DNA from: Sesamum alatum
Taxonomy: Eukaryota > Streptophyta > Magnoliopsida > Lamiales > Pedaliaceae
Direction: 5' to 3'
Length of the DNA: 64,000 nt
NCBI GenBank assembly: GCA_034509735.1
Contig: JACGWO010000001.1
Location: forward strand, 31,809,966-31,873,965
Position numbers and translations under genes: made by a program
Shown here: positions 1-11,097 of the stretch, in pieces
How the letters are laid out: the number at the start of each line of letters is the position of its first letter
Numbering within the stretch: the first letter of the stretch is position 1
The notes under the pieces: generated by a model
What the model saw: the letters and a program-made list of their open reading frames with translations, nothing else
Database searches by the model: none
Told to the model about the DNA's origin: nothing

Positions 1-1318
1 ACCTAGTCAAACGAATCCTAGCCTTCCATCTCCCCTTTCCATCTCAACCGTTGATTTTAATTTAATGGAATATTTAAATCCTATTAAATATTCCAAAAGG
101 CTAAATAAATATAATATCATAAATAAATATTATTATTTATTCTAAGCCCATTAAATCAACCCTTTTAATAAATTCTATTTATTAATTTAATTCCCTTTAT
201 CAAATAAAAGGAATTAATTTCTCCAAGAAAATATGGGACCCGATTAAATCTAATTTAATCATTCCTTTACTCCAATATTTAATTCCAAAATTAAATATTA
301 AGTGTGTGTGGATAGTGTGTGACTCTTTAGGTTCACCATTCAGCTAGACTTGTCGGATTCCTAGAATCCGTCCGTTACCATGGGTGGCCATCTAGCAATG
401 GTCCATGGCACTAGAGACTAGGTGAAATATTCGGGGATGAACATTTAGGCTCTAACAGTACACTTGTCCTTCTGTCTTCGGTCTCATCACTTAGAGTCTA
501 GGGCACGGAAAAAGCAAGTACCCATTTTGGACCTAAGTGTCGGTCTGTCCTTACTAAACGCCGCAAGGGAAACCCTTTCCCTTCTGTTCAGTTACTGTGG
601 CCACAGATTTCAGGGACAAGACACAGAGCATACATGAGACTCAACTGTCAACACCTTTTTGACAGGAGACAGATCCTTTCTTGGAAACTACTGTCACTTT
701 GTACACCCGAGCTGCACTAGACATGGCTTATGACTACTCAAGAGTATTTTGGCAATCTCTCACCATATCTAAGATACAGACCTGATGCACAGGTGAACTC
801 AGCAGTTCCTCAAGTCAAAGGACTTGGCCTGTACCGTTGGAACCGGAAATACACGTCATACCTTGCTGACCATACTCAAGGTCCTCCGTAAGACGGTTCC
901 CACGAGTCACCTCAGTCAGCTGCTTCCTAGCACGCTGACCCCACTAACACTGCTTAGACGACCTTCGTCACCCGTCGATGAAATACGACAGCAGATGCTT
1001 AGTGCAAGTCTCAAAGGGAATCCCGGTACCCATTTTCAGGATTCCTTGACTTGGAGATTTCCGGACTGATTCGGCGAGACTGATTTCATGGACCTACCTC
1101 CAAGCGTAGTCCCAGTCCCCGAAATCGTTTCTCAGTCCGTGGGCTTTGTTTGCGTAGTGAACAGAAATGTAAATGCAGATAAGTGAACGTAAACAAAGTA
1201 TTGCCATATGAATTTTCACTTCTTTATTCATAAATGTTTTATCAAATACCAAAGAATTGTCTAGACATAGGTTACATATTCCTGCCAAAATTGGCTTACA
1301 TGGTCACCTATTCTAACA
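1..1318 (-). repeat. 3' LTR (partial) of copia element 1
   Basis: On the minus strand this begins TGTTAGAATAGGTGACC at 1318, directly after a purine-rich tract, and runs off the left window edge. It aligns by eye along its length with the complete solo LTR at 51272-53248: the Lys/Pro-like U3 blocks, the block CCGTTACCATGGGTGGCC, and the TTAAAT-rich stretch near position 60. The intact family LTR is about 2 kb, so roughly 0.65 kb (R/U5) is missing beyond the window. Short ORFs inside are not genes. Confidence 0.9.
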
Positions 1319-1320
1319 AT

Positions 1321-1334
1321 CTCCCACTTGAACT
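1321..1334 (-). promoter_or_regulatory. polypurine tract of copia element 1
   Basis: On the minus strand the sequence AAGTTCAAGTGGGAG lies immediately before the LTR start (TGTTAGAATAGG). This is the expected place for the plus-strand DNA priming site of a copia element, just after the pol stop codon at 1335-1337. Confidence 0.75.
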
Positions 1335-4300
1335 TTAAAGACAATTGCCCATATGCTTAATCCCCATCTTCTCAAGATGTTGTGTATGAGCGCTCTGCGA
1401 CATAGGCTTTTGTCAGCGGGTCTGCTGTGTTGTCTGCCGAGTTGACTCGGTCCATCCGGACGTCACCTCTTCCTACGATTTCTCTAAGAAGATGGTAGCG
1501 TCTAAGAATGTGTTTGGAACGGTGATGAGATCTCGGTTCCTTTGCTTGCGCTATAGCGCCGTTGTTATCACAGAAGATGACAACGAGCTCGACGATGCTA
1601 GGCACCACACCCAACTCTTGGATGTAGTTTTCTCATCCAAACCGCTTCCTTAGCAGCTTCTGAAGCTGCTATGTATTCAGCCTCTGTGGTGGAGTCAGCA
1701 ATGGTTGCTTGCTTGGAACTTTTCCAAGCTACTACTCCTCCATTGAGTTTGAATACGTACCCCGATTGAGACTTGGCATCATCGTCATCAGACTGGAAGC
1801 TAGCGTCGCTAAAGCCTTCCATAATTAGTTCTCCATTGCCATAGACTAGGAACATTTCCTTAGTCCTTCTTAGGTACTTAAGGATGCCCTTAACAGCATT
1901 CCAATGTGCCTCTCCTGCGCAGGACTGATATCTGCTTGTCACGCTCAAAGCGTACGCAATGTCAGGCCTAGTGCAGTGGACCGCATATTGTATGCTACCT
2001 ACGGCAGGGGCATAGGGGATGACCTTCATCCTTTCAAGTTCCTCATCAGTCTGTGGGGACTGTTTCTTGGATAACTTGATCCCATGCCTCATTGGAAGGA
2101 ATCCTCGTTTGGAGTTGTCCATTCGATATCTCTTTAGGACTTTCTCCATATACGAGTTTTGGGTGAGTCCTAACATTCTTTTAGATCTGTCCCTGACGAT
2201 CTGGATGCCTAGGATGTAGGAGGCTTCACCCAAGTCCTTCATGGAAAACTGGGTTGACAACCATGCTTTTGTGTTTCCTAACATTCTAACATCATTACCA
2301 ATGAGCAGAATGTCATCCACATAAAGTACTAGGAACACTATTGAGCTCCCACTGACCTTCTTGTATACACAAGGGTCGGATTCGTTTTTTGATGAAGTCA
2401 TAACCCCGTATTACTTCATCAAAGCGAATGTTCCAACTTCGGGAGGCTTGTTTGAGGCCATAGATGGACTTCTGGAGGCGACAGACTTTCTGTTCTTCTC
2501 CAGTGACCGTGAAACCCTGCGGCTGATCCATATAGATCTCTTCTTCAACGAAACCGTTGAGGAAGGCCGTTTTCACGTCCATCTGCCATATCTCATAGTC
2601 ATACCATGCTGCTATGGCGAGCAGAATCCGAATGGACTTAGCCATGGCTACTGGCGAGTAGGTATCCTCAAAATCGACCCCGGGTCGTTGAGTGTATCCT
2701 TTAGCTACAAGCCTAGCCTTAAAGGTTGTGACTTCTCCATCAACGCCAAGTTTGCGCTTGTAGACCCACTTACAGCCCACTGGCTTAACACCTTTAGGTG
2801 GATCTACAAGACTCCAAACTTGGTTCTCGCTCATGGAGTCCATTTCGGCTTTCATGGCCTCAAGCCATTTCCCGGAGTCGATGTCAGACATCGCTTCTCC
2901 ATAAGTCTTAGGATCGTTATCCAAAAGATCGGTCGCACCTAGAAAGCCATATCTCATTGGAGGTCTGGACTCTCTAGTGGACCTACGGAGAACGGGAACG
3001 TCAGTGGTGACTGTGGGCGCTGACTGTATCGGAGCCGGTGGTTCAGGAACCGGGGCTGGCTGTTCCTGAGGCTGTCCTTCATGCCTAGCATGTTGGACTT
3101 CTCGAGGTTGGTCAGCCCTTCGGCTGTCTATCCTGAATCCTCTAAGTGAGGGTTCCGCGGCTTCCTCTGATGGCTGGATTCCATTCCAACGAACCTGCAT
3201 AAGCTAGACCTAGATTCTAACTTATCTCCCACTAACCTCTTGACGTATGCGGGGCTACCCCACACTTTCAAGTAGTTGTAGGATGCAGGCTTGCCGTGCC
3301 ATATCTCACATGGCGTTTGGGTCAATGCACTAGTAGGCGCTAAATTCAATAATTTGGCCGCTGTCTCTAGTGCATAGCCCCAAAATGATAAGGGCAATTT
3401 GGTAAAAATCATCATGGATCGAACCATGTCTAACAGGGTTCGATTCCTCCTTTCAGAGACACCATTTAACTGTGGTGTTCCTGGAGGCGTCCATTCTGAA
3501 ATTATACCATGTTCTTTTAGATAATCTAGGAACTCCGTACTAAGGTATTCACCGCCTCGGTCTGATCGAAGGATTTTAATTTTGCAGTTGGTTTGGTTCT
3601 CCACTTCAAGTCTGAATTCTTTAAACCTCTCAAGAGCTTCAGACTTGTACCTCATCAGGTAAACATAACCATACCGTGAATGATCATCGGTGAAGGTTAT
3701 GAAGTATGAGAACCCACCTCGGGCCTGCGTCCTTAGTGGTCCACATACGTCTGTATGGACCAAGTCCAACAGACCTGTCGCAAGCCTGCTTTGTCCTACA
3801 AAGGGCCTCTTGGTCATTTTCCCTCTTAGACAGGACTCACAAGTTGGTAGATCGCTCAAGTCCCCAACCTCTAGGTTCTTTGAGTCTACCAACCTTTTCA
3901 TCCTAACTTGGGATATGTGACCTAGCCTAGCGTGCCACAGACGTGCGTTCCGTTATTATCTAATTTTCGTTTGTGTTGTGCATTGAGGACGAAATTCGTT
4001 TGTTGCAAGATATAGAGTCCGTTATGCAATGTACCAAGTAGATGAGCAATTCCACACCTCATCAAATAAAAGCAATTTTTATTGATTCTAAACTCATAAC
4101 CACTATTGTCCAACAATGGAATGGAAATGATGTTTTTAATCATACTGGGTACAAAATAAACTTGCTCTAAATCTATGCTAATATTATCACTAATCACTAG
4201 AGTGGCGGATCCTACTGCTTCTGCCGAGATGGCCTTGCCATTCCCAAACTTCAGGATCATGTCCCCGCTACCCAGTTTTCTGCTTCTTTACAACACCTGC

Positions 4301-5250
4301 AAGTCATTGCAAACGTGAGCTCCACAGCCGGTATCTAATACCCAAGAGGCAGAACTAGTGACCATATTAACCTCAATCACATATATACCTTGGTTCGAGA
4401 AGAGTTTGGGGCACTCTCTCTTCCAATGCCCTTTCTCACGGCAGTTGATACATATGTCATGTGCCTTTGACTATTGCTTGGAGACAACCTTTCCCTTTCC
4501 ATTGCCTTTCCCCTCTTTGGCAATGGGAACACTCTTAGTGTTCGTAGCTGCTTTGACGGCCTTTCCCTTCCCTTTCTTCTTCTTCCAACGTCCGGCACCC
4601 TTACCTTTCGTATTAGAAGTCGAAGCACCTCCAAACAATACCAAAGGCGTGGACTTCTTAGTCGTTGCCTCGTATTGCACCAACATATTGATCAACTCAT
4701 GAATGCCCTTCTCAAGTGCGTTCATGTTGTAGTTGATGATAAATTGGTCAAAGGAGGGTGGGACTGACTGAAGGATCACATCTATGTACGTTTCATTATG
4801 GAGACCTGCCTTTAGGTCCTCGAGCTTTTCCACCAGGGTAAGCATTTTAACCCCGTGCTCTTGTACAGAGGATCCTTCTGTCATTTTAGTTCCAAAGAAC
4901 GCCTTGGTCGCGATATACCTAGTATGCCGGTCCGGGACTGCATAGCAATCCTTAAGGCGAGCCATAATGGAAGGGACATCGTCTAGCCTTTCATATTGCT
5001 TCTGAATCTCATTGGTCATCGAAACAAGTATGATGCTACGGACCTTCCGGTTATCCTTATGCCAAGTCTCGAACATCTCACGTTTTTCTGGCGTGGATCC
5101 TTCCGGTAAGGTCCTAGGGAGAGGCTCGTCCATGACGTAGCCTTGGTTCTCGTAATATAGGACTATCCTGAGATTGCGCAACCAGTCGTTGTAGTTTGTT
5201 CCATTGAATTTGTTTGTCTCAAGAATGGTGGAAAGTGGGTTCTTAGACAT
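1335..5250 (-). pseudogene. Ty1/copia gag-pol polyprotein, broken (element 1)
   Basis: Reads from ATG at 5250 (MSKNPLSTILETNKFNGTNY) in copia order. Gag (UBN2 type) covers 5250 to about 4470. A CCHC knuckle follows (CINCREKGHWKREC, about 4455-4415), then the protease region (ASWVLDTGCGAHVCNDL), the GAG-pre-integrase and integrase (3901-3128, with LPTCESCLRGK and the rve core HTDVCGPL), reverse transcriptase (YVDDILLIGND near 2320-2290) and RNase H (TTEAEYIAASEA; ADPLTKAY). Lesions: in-frame stops near 4470 and 4295, frameshifts near 3945, 2350, 1610 and 1390, and a loss of roughly 130 bp near 3190 compared with the plus-strand relative at 53,900. The true pol end is TAA at 1335-1337. It cannot encode a full polyprotein. 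Family assignment is secure; the exact copia lineage is not resolved. Confidence 0.93.
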
Positions 5251-7052
5251 TTTAAAAACTATATTTTAGAAAACAGCGCGCGATCAGCAGAAAATAAAAG
5301 ACGGTGGTTTGATAAAAATAATTAAATGCATGGACTTTAGTCATTTAATCCTCCCATTATTTATACGAAAACACGGTACTCTCAAATGTGATTTTCGGGA
5401 AATCCTTTCCAAGTGGGCTTGGGATCCACAGCGATTTTTCCCATACCCCGCTTTTACGATTCGCATGGAAAAGATCCTGTGGGACTTATTCCATACCATT
5501 CTCGTTCCACGAGATTCCCAAGATTATTGCCTCACCCTTTCACATGATCCCGAGGACTCCAAGCGAATCATGTTAATTGGGCGTTAGACCCAACCCAACC
5601 GACCGAGCCACGGACCCACTGGTACCCCCCACGACTCGTGAGACAGGTAGCAGCAGCCCGCTTTTCGTTCATGACATAATGCAGCTTCCTTTAAGTACAA
5701 TAACGTGCCACGACTCGTGAGACCACGCTATTGACCTAAAGCAGCTTCTTCATTATGCCATGGATTGGAAGGCATGGACAAACTCCTAGAGTTTATGTCC
5801 ACTTTGTCTAGGGTCTAATATTTTGACATTGGTCCAATCAATGTGAGAGTAAGTAATGATCGAGATCTCAAATAAATAAATATCTACACATACATTCATA
5901 ATGCGTAAATAAACCATCCACAGCAGTTATACGATAATAAACAGCCCATTCATTCATCATCATAACCACATGCAAAATTAAAGCCTAGCACGCCCCTGTT
6001 GGATGATCACGAGCCCGAATCCTATGCGACCCACTGAGCCCGCAGTGGATCTATGGTCAATCTAGGGTTGGTCCTATACTATTATATTAATAGTAACCCA
6101 ATCATCATGCTGATGGGCCTTGGTCTCTTTTCCTCTTTCTTCACTTCATGGAAAACTCCAAAGGGGCCTCCCGTCTGGGCTCTCCATGTGGTCCTTCCTT
6201 CTTCTCCACCAATTACAAAAAAGAAAGAAACCTCACTCCTAGTCTACTCTCATTACATATTAAAAAATAGAAACCCCAGCGAAAACCCGGGGGGAGTACA
6301 TAAGGAGGGAGGTAGAATGCCTTATTATTCCAAGGCAACTAGAAAGAGAGAAGGAGAAAGCAGTAAAAGAGGCACACAGGCCCAACAGAAAATAAACCAT
6401 ACATCCGGTCTAGGGCTCGCGATCATCCATTTCCATCCAACACACATAATCACATGATCCAATCATATAATTACAAAACACCAACAACATATGATTTTCA
6501 ATCATAAATATTCAAAATAATAAATGAATATGTGCACAACGTGTGAAAAATAAAGCACAAATATTGGTAATATTATTTTCTCGTTTTAGGAAAACCTTTC
6601 CTCATTATTTTAAGTAAAATAATCCCGGGATTCCGAATCCAATTTATTTTACTTCCTAAAATAATGTCTTTAGAAAAATAGGCATAATTGAACCAAAAAA
6701 ACGATTTTTCAGAATTAATTCAAAATTAAAACTGAAAATAATTAAAAAATAAAAGAAAAAAATACTGCTAGGGTTTTGAAACCCTGTGCGCGTCTGCCCT
6801 GCCGGCAGCGTGCGGCTGCGCGCGGCCAGCCCTCCCGGCTGGCCGGCTGCGTCGTTTCTCGTTTTTTCGTTCAATTTTCCACCCCGTTTCCCAAGAAAAA
6901 CAGAAAATCACCAACATTCATAAATTCACACGAATCAAAAGCAATAAAATCGACATGCTTAAAATCAAGAACAATCAAGATTTAATATAAAGCATGCCAA
7001 TATCACGTTTCATGCTTATAACGCACATAAACCCTAGGCTATACACCGAACT
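5251..7052 (-). mobile_element. leader (5' untranslated region) of copia element 1
   Basis: This long stretch lies between the primer-binding site and the gag ATG and has no credible ORF. It aligns by eye with the leader of copia element 2 (11098-13007) and, on the opposite strand, with 44,400-45,580. Shared blocks include the passage around GATGATCACGAGCCC (about 6003) and the paired palindrome CACGACTCGTG (5630-5640 and 5709-5719). It also carries a GC-rich hairpin block at 6780-6853 in an otherwise AT-rich context. Confidence 0.8.
6780..6853. other. GC-rich hairpin block in copia 1 leader
   Basis: An abrupt GC-rich island lies between A/T tracts. It contains the 10-bp palindrome CTGCCGGCAG (6798-6807) and a perfect 8-bp stem GGCCAGCC (6824-6831) / GGCTGGCC (6837-6844) with a 5-nt loop. 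A corresponding GC block sits at the matching place in the copia 2 leader (about 12,647-12,745). A structured packaging or translation signal is possible but is inference. Confidence 0.6.
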
Positions 7053-7066
7053 GGGCTCTGATACTA
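7053..7066 (-). promoter_or_regulatory. primer-binding site of copia element 1
   Basis: The minus strand reads TAGTATCAGAGCCC, one base from the canonical plant copia PBS TGGTATCAGAGCC (complementary to initiator Met-tRNA). It lies one base inside the 5' LTR end at 7068. Confidence 0.85.
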
Positions 7067-7067
7067 C

Positions 7068-7629
7068 TGATCCGGTGGATCGTCCCGCGCGAATTGGCAT
7101 GCTTTTAATTTAAAGAACATCAAGGAGGTTCCCGGGCGTATCTCTCATAAAACATATAAAGCATGGAGGCCATAGAGTCGAAAATCCAGACCTACCCGTT
7201 GTCCGTCTTCAACTGCTAAATCATCCTCCAAATCTGACACACGATCCACCCACGTATCTTGGTCGTGCTTGTGTAAATTTTGGAGTGGACGTCAATAACA
7301 CGTGGTATTGGTTCGTCTAAGTTCGTAATGTTCCAAGAACAAAAAGAACTAAGAAAAATAATGATCAAGAATCATCAATCCCACAAATATTGGAAGCTAG
7401 AGGTTTATATAGAGGAAGAGTAATCCTCTTTACAAACTCCTAAGTAACCTAATTTGACTAGGATTTTGACCTAGTCAAAGTTCTAGTCAAACTAGTGCTT
7501 GACCTATTTTTCCACTCCCCTCTTTTATTCCATAAATAAATGTTAAATTAATCAATACCCTTTTAAAGAATTGCTCCATAGGTTACATATTCCTGCCAAA
7601 ATTGGCTTACATGGTCACCTATTCTAACA
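7068..7629 (-). repeat. 5' LTR of copia element 1, internally deleted
   Basis: Bounded by TGATCCGGTGGATCG (plus-strand start) and CACCTATTCTAACA (end). It is only 562 bp, against 1977 bp for the complete relative at 51272-53248. R/U5, the TATA box (minus-strand TATATAAA, about 7410-7417) and the terminal ~60 bp of U3 are present. About 1.4 kb of U3 is missing at a junction near 7565-7575. The 3' LTR of the same element (1-1318) retains that U3 sequence. Confidence 0.88.
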
Positions 7630-8893
7630 ATACCGGATATCAATATGCCTGGTCGACGCTCCCCACCAAGAAGACCCTTGGAGTAGTAACTAACAAATTC
7701 ATCAACCACCTCCTGATAGTCCGTCCTAGTCAAGCTATCTGAAGTATTGATTTGAAAAATACGTTTAGAAGCTCGCCGTTTTAGCCACCTTTCGGAAGAA
7801 AAAATCTTCTAGTACACTGGACCCCTCCTTTGAGCCCATTGGATCTTGGCCCGTTGTTGCAGCATTTTTTGTTCCAATTTTTGAGTTGCCTTTAAATAGA
7901 CCACACGACAACAATACTCCAGATGTAAGAGAAGGGAGTTATGTCTATCCAGTTGTAGAATCGATTAAGCTAATGCAAGGATTTCTGCCGCTAAAGTAAC
8001 GTACACGGCAAGGTCACCTTTTTTCTTTCGCGCTGCTCGAAAAATAGGTTTCAAGGCTTTCAAAGTCCGTGTGACCGCATACATAGGCGTGCCGACTATC
8101 TGATGGCGCCTAACATCCCGAACCATAGGAATAAAGGATGGAGAAGAAGCCAAATAGTTATCAAACCTGAACATGCCAGCCTGTGGGACAGAGGAATTAC
8201 TCTGAAGAATCAAGGAGAGTGATCCAAAGTCCGAGGGTTAAGACTATGGTAGCAGCTATCCGGCCACTGCCTGAACCAACTATCATTGACTAGCATACGG
8301 TCAAGTTTCTTCCATAGCCTCCGATGATCTTCACTACAATTGTGCCATGTAAACATACATCCCTGCATGGGCAGGTGAATAAGTCCAGTGTCCATCAGAC
8401 AAGTCCTAAAATCCTCCATAGCAACACGGATGTCTCCTGATCGACCGCATACCTCACTCATATCCACCACCGCATTAGAATCCCCGAGAACCAGCCATGG
8501 CTGATCTGAGATACCCGAGGAAATGCCACGGAGTTCCTGCCAAAGATCATGTCTAGTCCCAACCTCATTAGCCCCATAGACAATCGTAACAAGAATATGG
8601 ACATGATGTCTTCGAATAAACAATCTACAGTGTATGAATTGTAGATGCAACAATAAGATTTCAACATCAAGCTCATCATCGTTCCAAGCAAGCCAAATAC
8701 GGTTACCCACAATAGAATAATTCGAAAACCAACTCCATCGAGGTAACACACAAGATGAATACGAGCAACATTAAGAGAAGATGCACGAGTTTCAAGTATA
8801 CCAAGAAAATATAACCTGTATAAGTTCTCCAACTGCCACTTGGTGATCTCGTCGGTTCAGACCGCGCACGTTCCAAACAGTTGTGTTAATCAT
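7630..8893 (-). pseudogene. LINE ORF2 N-terminus, apurinic-type endonuclease
   Basis: Starts at ATG 8893-8891 (MINTTVWNVRGLNRRDHQ), the typical first motif of plant LINE endonucleases. Further endonuclease motifs follow: FLGILETR (catalytic Glu), WLVLGDSNAVVDMSE, KLDRMLVND and LDHSPLIL. The endonuclease-to-RT linker (FRFDNYLASSP... TLKALKPIFRAARKKKGDL) then runs to about 7965, and further linker sequence reaches the copia junction at 7630. There are frameshifts near 8760 and 8212 and a stop near 7965. The family's RT domain is absent from the window. Confidence 0.87.
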
Positions 8894-8928
8894 AAATCCA
8901 GTGTAGAAGGGCTGCATTGTTTAGGGTC

Positions 8929-11040
8929 CTAAGTGTTAGAGACAGTAGCGTCCTCATATTCAAGTGCATCAAAGAAATTAAATAGGACAATCTCCTTTCC
9001 CTTGGTGGGAGCCGTGGCCTGTTTCAGTGGTTGTTGCGCGTTAGGTCGAGATTCTGATCGTGCCTTAGTGGTGGGGCAAGGCACAAACACTTTCACCGAG
9101 TTGTGAGTATGTGGTTTCTGTGGCGAGCAAGAAGCCATGGAGTGCCCCAAGCACATGCATTTAACACACTTCGGTGGAATCCATTCATATTCCACGTCTA
9201 CCTTGCATGGGACTTCCCGTCCGTCCTCTGTAGGAGCCATAATAACAATATGTCTCGGAAGTTTCGAAAAGATATCCAACATAACACATACACGAGCGAA
9301 CTCCAGACTCGTGCATGCCTTTGTGATAGCATCTTGATAAAGTGGCTTTCCAATCCCACTAGCCACTACACTGAGCCCCTCATCGGTCCAAAATTCCACC
9401 GAAAGGTGACGAAGCCTAATCCAGATTGGGACTTCAGTAAGTTTGTGTTCCGTAATGCCATTCCCGCCTCCCATCGTTGGAGTACAATAGGTTGCCCTTG
9501 AAAGAGCCACGGTCCTCCCTCAAGCACCTCCTCCATTGCTTTCATCATATCAAATTGAAAGAAAAAGAAACCATTAGCCGTGACCCTATGCACCATCGGC
9601 CATGACCTCTTAGCAAAAGCCTCCATGTCATGAAAATAAGGGCGTCGCCCCAAAAAGTAACCCACAATAGTAAGCATCCAATGTTGAGAACCATCACGAA
9701 TTAAATTTAACGAAGGTCGAACAATAGTTTCACCATTTTGAATCATAGGGGGAACATAATTGAGATTTTTCCGAGTAGAGTTATGAAATGCAGCAGTAAT
9801 TTTATCAACCGAGGATAACGTAGAGTAACGGGATGAAAGGGGAACGTTACCAATGAAAATTTTTAGTGGATTCATCACGGTTCCGCTGTCAAGAGAGGGG
9901 AGAGAGTGCTTTGGTCGTGGTAATGGGACAAACGGCCTCTCATTGTGCATGTTACCATCCTTAGCTCCATCCATGCTAAAAAAGGAATTTTGCGGCTGAC
10001 TCTCAACCTGTTTGGTGTGCTGATCAACGTGCAACGAAGGTGTCGCACCTTGTATGGAAGTTTGCGGCTGCCTCTCAACAAGTTTGGAAGGCTGATCAAC
10101 GTGCAAGGAAGGTGCCAAACCTTGTATAGAAGGCCGCACCAAAGGAGGATCTTGCGGGATAGATCTCTCCACGCTTAACATAGAATATCGCGGCTGCATC
10201 TCAACGGTTTTGGTAGGTGCCGCACCATGTATGGGAGGTTGTAGCAAAGCAGGATCTTGCGGGGTATTTTCCATAGTTCTATCCATGCTAAACAAGGAAT
10301 ATTGCGGCTGATCCTCAACATGTATGGAAGGTGGATTAACTCGTTGTGAAGGTAGCATCCGGACCATGCTGGGTACTTGCCAAATCGGTGCAATGTGAAG
10401 GCGGCTCTTTCTCCATGATAGGTAAGGAATGTTGTGGCTGAGCTTCACCATGGATGGAAAGTGAATCAAATTGGAAGGAAGTTGACTTAACTTGGATGGA
10501 AGGTTGCGGCTGATCATCATCTTGGAAGGAAAGCATCATCAAATCCGGATCTTGTTGGGAACCTTCCAAAACGGTGCATGCGGACGGCGGCGCTTGGGTT
10601 GCAGCCACTCCACTCAATGTTAGCGTCGGTGAGGAAGCCGTGGATGTCACCGGAGCCAATGTGAGAAGGGGAACGGGAGGTGGTTCAAGATATGCCATCA
10701 TTTGCTCGGATGTTGGTAAGCGAGGAATCCGACGGGCAGGCCGAAGAGGGATAGTGATCGACTGAAAAGGTGCAAGAGTGTGGGAGGAGGACGGATGCAC
10801 ATCCATAAATGGATGGGAATGAGAATCTCCAAACTTTGCATGCCATCTTCGCTTCAAATCCGTGATAACTTCCATAGAAGAGAGGTCACCATCATCAATC
10901 ACTCTATTAGCCAACGCAAGAAACTCAGATAAGTTGAACTCGGAGAGCAACCGATTGAGTACCTCCTCCGGCAATGGATGGCCAGCAGCGGAGCTCCCAT
11001 CAACGCTTACAAGATCATCCAAGGGCTCATCGGCGGCCAT
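8929..11040 (-). pseudogene. LINE ORF1, DUF4283/zinc-knuckle RNA-binding protein (frameshifted)
   Basis: Starts at ATG 11040 (MAADEPLDDLVSVDGSS). A disordered N-terminal half has degenerate repeats of the type PSIQG-APSLHVDQ (about 9980-10,140). A DUF4283 domain follows (HWMLTIVGYFLGRRPYFHD through VLQRWEAGMAL, about 9700-9430), then a CX2CX4HX4C zinc knuckle (CVKCMCLGHSMASC, near 9165-9125). Frameshifts near 10,400 and 9,450 break the frame. Proteins with this domain order are the usual ORF1/Gag-like partner of plant L1 LINEs and bind the LINE RNA. The stop at 8929 is followed 35 bp later by ORF2. Confidence 0.85.
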
Positions 11041-11097
11041 GAAGGCCGAGAAATATGAGTGCGTGTATTGTGTGTGAGAGGGAGGAGAGAATTCTAA

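Larger units (their letters stand above)
7630..11097 (-). mobile_element. L1-type LINE (element 1), 5' portion, truncated by copia 1
   Basis: The minus strand carries ORF1 (11040-8929) and the start of ORF2 (8893 to 7630). The coding sequence stops abruptly at the copia 1 LTR, so the reverse transcriptase and the poly(A) end must lie left of the window if still present. Its 5' end, near 11098, joins sequence matching the copia leader. The LINE therefore inserted into the leader of copia element 2, and copia 1 later inserted into the LINE. Confidence 0.85.

Noticed and set aside
2361..2942. 193-codon plus-strand ORF
   Set aside because: It is the antisense of copia reverse transcriptase (3200-2313) and shows no recognisable protein family.
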